A DNA stretch of 64,000 nt from Algoriphagus sp. Y33 (GTDB lineage: Bacteria > Bacteroidota > Bacteroidia > Cytophagales > Cyclobacteriaceae): positions 3,596,001-3,660,000 of the forward strand of contig NZ_CP061947.1 in the NCBI RefSeq assembly GCF_014838715.1, given 5' to 3'. Of this stretch, positions 62,013 to 64,000 are shown in pieces (the first letter of the stretch is position 1; every line of letters starts with the position of its first letter). The notes below the pieces were generated by a model, which ran no database searches, was not told the DNA's origin, and saw only the letters and a program-made list of their open reading frames with translations. The translations under genes and the position numbers were made by a program.

Positions 62013-62297
62013 AAATTGGCGGAAAAAGGAATGGAAAAATAGTATTGTTTTAAAATCATCTATTATAAGAAAATGATACAAGTAATATCATATTCTACTA
62101 GGTCTAACTCATCTTGTGATCCACCCGTAACCAGATGAACCTCAAATACAGAACTTGTATATAGTGAGCTGCGAAGCCCATACAAAAAAATTACCAGAAG
62201 ATCATTTCTTCAAAACACCGCATTTACCTTATTAGCCATCAGATTGCTGGAAAGTATACCAATAGATGAAACCCCAAATGGAGATCGCCTTCATCTA

Positions 62298-63284
62298 TCA
62301 TATCGTGCATAGTACTTCTGCTCCTCCTTGCAATTTACTTTTTTCAGCAGCATCCATAAAGGCATAGATTTCCAAGGTTTCAGTAAAATCAACCGGTGAA
62401 ACCTTGGTTCTGAAAAACCGGGCAATTTGCTTTGCCAAGGCTTCATAGCCGTCAAAGGAACCCAGCGTAAGATTGCCCCCTGTCCCGAAGGCAGTCCCAC
62501 CATAGTCATGTACACCTGTACGCATTCCCCTAAAAGTCCCGATTCTTCCATCAGCCCATTTTCCTACTACTATGTCCGCATCATGGCTATAAATCCTCTT
62601 AACAGATTCACACCCGGGCCCCATCACAGTAAAAAGCATTTCCACCCCATGAATTCCATACCAAAACAGGTCGCTATGGCCTGGTTCTATTTCAGCAGGA
62701 CTGAATGTATCACAGCCGATAATTTTGCCGAGTAAGTCCTCATTACGTATGGCATGTACATTTTGCTGATATCGCAGAGAAGAAGCAGAAAATAGTGGTA
62801 CCCCGCTCTCCTGAGCCTCGGAATAAATCGCCTTGACTTCTTTGTAATTCGCCGCCACAGGCTTATCAATAAATAGAGGTTTATTCGCTTTAAAAACCTT
62901 TCTTGCCTGCTCTAGGTGAAGGTTGCCATCATTGGTTTCAAGAAGAACGACATCTATTTCTTCCAGAAGTTCCTCTATGGAATTTGAAATTCTTACTCCC
63001 ATATCCTGGACAGCCTTTGTATATTCCGGAATCCTCTCCATACTCGATGAAATTTTCATACTGCCATAAGGAAAAGCAGATACCACTTTGAATCCCTCAA
63101 ATTCTTTTAGGGGATTTTCAGCATTAAACAATTTTGTGAATGCTACTGCATGGGAAGTATCCAAGCCAATGATCCCAATCCTGATAGAAGCATTGCCGAA
63201 GTGGGGGATTGAACCTAAATCCAATCCCGCTCCAACCCCGAAAATCGCGGATTTCTTTAAAAACCTCCTTCTGGATAAATCCAT
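62298..63284 (-). CDS. Gfo/Idh/MocA-family oxidoreductase with Tat-type signal
   Basis: 328 aa from ATG 63284. The N-terminus SRRRFLKKSAIFGVGAG is a Tat-like signal with twin Arg, so the enzyme is exported folded with its cofactor. The Rossmann start is RIGIIGLDTSHAVAF, the catalytic-region motif is IDKPVAANYKEVK (near 140), and the C-terminal beta-sheet domain carries DLFWYGIHGVEML with the His. Periplasmic relatives act on sugars with a tightly bound NAD(P). It may modify a sugar from the neighbouring locus, but linkage is only by position. Confidence 0.8.
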   Translation of the reverse strand: MDLSRRRFLKKSAIFGVGAGLDLGSIPHFGNASIRIGIIGLDTSHAVAFTKLFNAENPLKEFEGFKVVSAFPYGSMKISSSMERIPEYTKAVQDMGVRISNSIEELLEEIDVVLLETNDGNLHLEQARKVFKANKPLFIDKPVAANYKEVKAIYSEAQESGVPLFSASSLRYQQNVHAIRNEDLLGKIIGCDTFSPAEIEPGHSDLFWYGIHGVEMLFTVMGPGCESVKRIYSHDADIVVGKWADGRIGTFRGMRTGVHDYGGTAFGTGGNLTLGSFDGYEALAKQIARFFRTKVSPVDFTETLEIYAFMDAAEKSKLQGGAEVLCTI

Positions 63285-63354
63285 GAAGTCATTATGCTGT
63301 ACCATACGAGTAACTGATCTTAATTAGTATATGCATTAACCACTTGCTTATCAC

Positions 63355-64000
63355 TTACGGCCTGAACGACCAAAGATCCGTACCCCTTCGGAAGAAAAGC
63401 GTTCCCTGATTATCCATGACCAGTAAACCTGCCTTATCAGACAGCTCGGTTAAGATCATTGACTTTGGGTCAATCCTGAAAAGCTTCTTGTTATCTGTTC
63501 CATATACATGACCATCTGGATGTAAGATAAGAAAAGAACTTCTCCAGATGTGGCTTTTAAACTCCGGAAATTCATACATTTTATGCGTATTGACAACCTT
63601 CCTGCCTATCGGGTCAAATTTAAAAAGAGTTCCATCTCCCATTCCCCATATATTACCGTCAGGACCTTTAATAAAACCTGTTAAGGCTGAGGCTCCTGGA
63701 ATAGGAACAGTCTGAAAAAGCTTTTTGCCAGTTTCCGGATCCCATCCAACCAAAACCGCTTCTGTAGTTGTAGGCTTTATTCCTAGCCCACCGGAAATAG
63801 TAGTACCTACCAAAACGTATTCACCTGTATAGATAAGACCTGAAATAGCCTGTGAATCAACTGGACTTGGATGACCTTTTAGTTCGTCGCTGTTAAGATC
63901 GTAAGTGATTAAGGCACCCCCAAGTTTACCGTATTCAGGGATCATCCCAAAAACCACCATCTCTTTTTCAGGGATACTAACTTGCGCAAATGACCTGCTT
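63355..64000 (-). CDS. Partial beta-propeller-like protein
   Basis: The frame stays open to the right window edge; the first Met visible is at 63960 but the frame continues upstream, so the gene is cut. At least 215 residues with repeated blades (TGEYVLVGTTISGG, LVGWDPETGKKLF, TGFIKGPDGNIWGMGDGTLFKFDP, GHVYGTDNKKLFRIDP), typical of PQQ/Kelch/NHL-like propellers. A secreted or periplasmic location is likely but the N-terminus is not in view. Confidence 0.6.
   Translation of the reverse strand, partial: SRSFAQVSIPEKEMVVFGMIPEYGKLGGALITYDLNSDELKGHPSPVDSQAISGLIYTGEYVLVGTTISGGLGIKPTTTEAVLVGWDPETGKKLFQTVPIPGASALTGFIKGPDGNIWGMGDGTLFKFDPIGRKVVNTHKMYEFPEFKSHIWRSSFLILHPDGHVYGTDNKKLFRIDPKSMILTELSDKAGLLVMDNQGTLFFRRGTDLWSFRP

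Noticed and set aside
1..64000. CRISPR arrays, tRNA or rRNA genes
   Set aside because: No regularly spaced direct repeats, no cloverleaf with a CCA-type end context and no rRNA-like conserved segments were noticed on reading.

Overview
The window reads as chromosomal DNA of a Bacteroidota bacterium, most likely Cytophagales (Cyclobacteriaceae-like). The support is a SusC/SusD pair with a DUF5017-type lipoprotein, a C-terminal type IX secretion sorting domain, promoters of the TTTG-N19-TAnnTTTG type, YD/RHS proteins of the DUF6443 kind, and radC-motif leader RNAs. No tRNA, rRNA or CRISPR array was seen. Nearly every gene is on the minus strand.

1-7.4 kb is an integron-like cassette array. Small AT-rich genes, all on one strand (a SUFU-like protein, a mercury-uptake operon, unknown proteins, a lipoprotein), are separated by imperfect palindromes of about 122 bp. 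The ends of each cassette are complementary to each other, as in integron cassettes. A tyrosine recombinase without the IntI-specific insert sits at the array edge, next to a 28-bp dif-like site. A group II intron has entered one palindrome exactly at its AAC/GTT core. This array is the strongest candidate here for an under-described system.

7.5-18.2 kb is a polymorphic-toxin island. A secreted YD-repeat protein, a small secreted protein, a 1523-aa RHS protein ending in a metzincin-like domain and a candidate lipoprotein immunity gene form one operon. A displaced, decayed RHS tip with a different HExxGH domain follows it, pierced by five small palindromic insertions and fused to a broken radC.

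18.6-30.1 kb is a DNA-repair and anti-restriction region. It has radC-like genes and an ardC-like gene, each behind a radC-motif RNA, plus SRAP, a DnaE-type polymerase, a Y-family polymerase and a divergent LexA-like repressor sharing a perfect inverted-repeat operator. A second radC-SRAP-acidic-protein block is decaying.

30.3-33.4 kb is a TPP-riboswitch-controlled thiamine salvage operon, thiM-thiE-thiD-tenA.

33.4-37.2 kb is a scar zone: fragments of radC, an outer-membrane efflux protein and a ZIP transporter, around an IS element whose transposase probably needs a -1 frameshift.

37.2-58.1 kb is a polysaccharide-utilisation locus: GntR regulator, MFS transporter, SusC, SusD, DUF5017 lipoprotein, sugar-isomerase-like protein, a LamG protein, an SGNH-GH5 multimodular enzyme, an unknown secreted protein and an SGNH esterase. 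A repeated TTAACGCACTAAGTA element lies before the main transcription units. 58.6-64 kb holds a DapA-family aldolase, a cupin with a divergent MocR regulator, a decayed ardC remnant with its RNA leader, a Gfo/Idh/MocA oxidoreductase and a partial beta-propeller-like protein.
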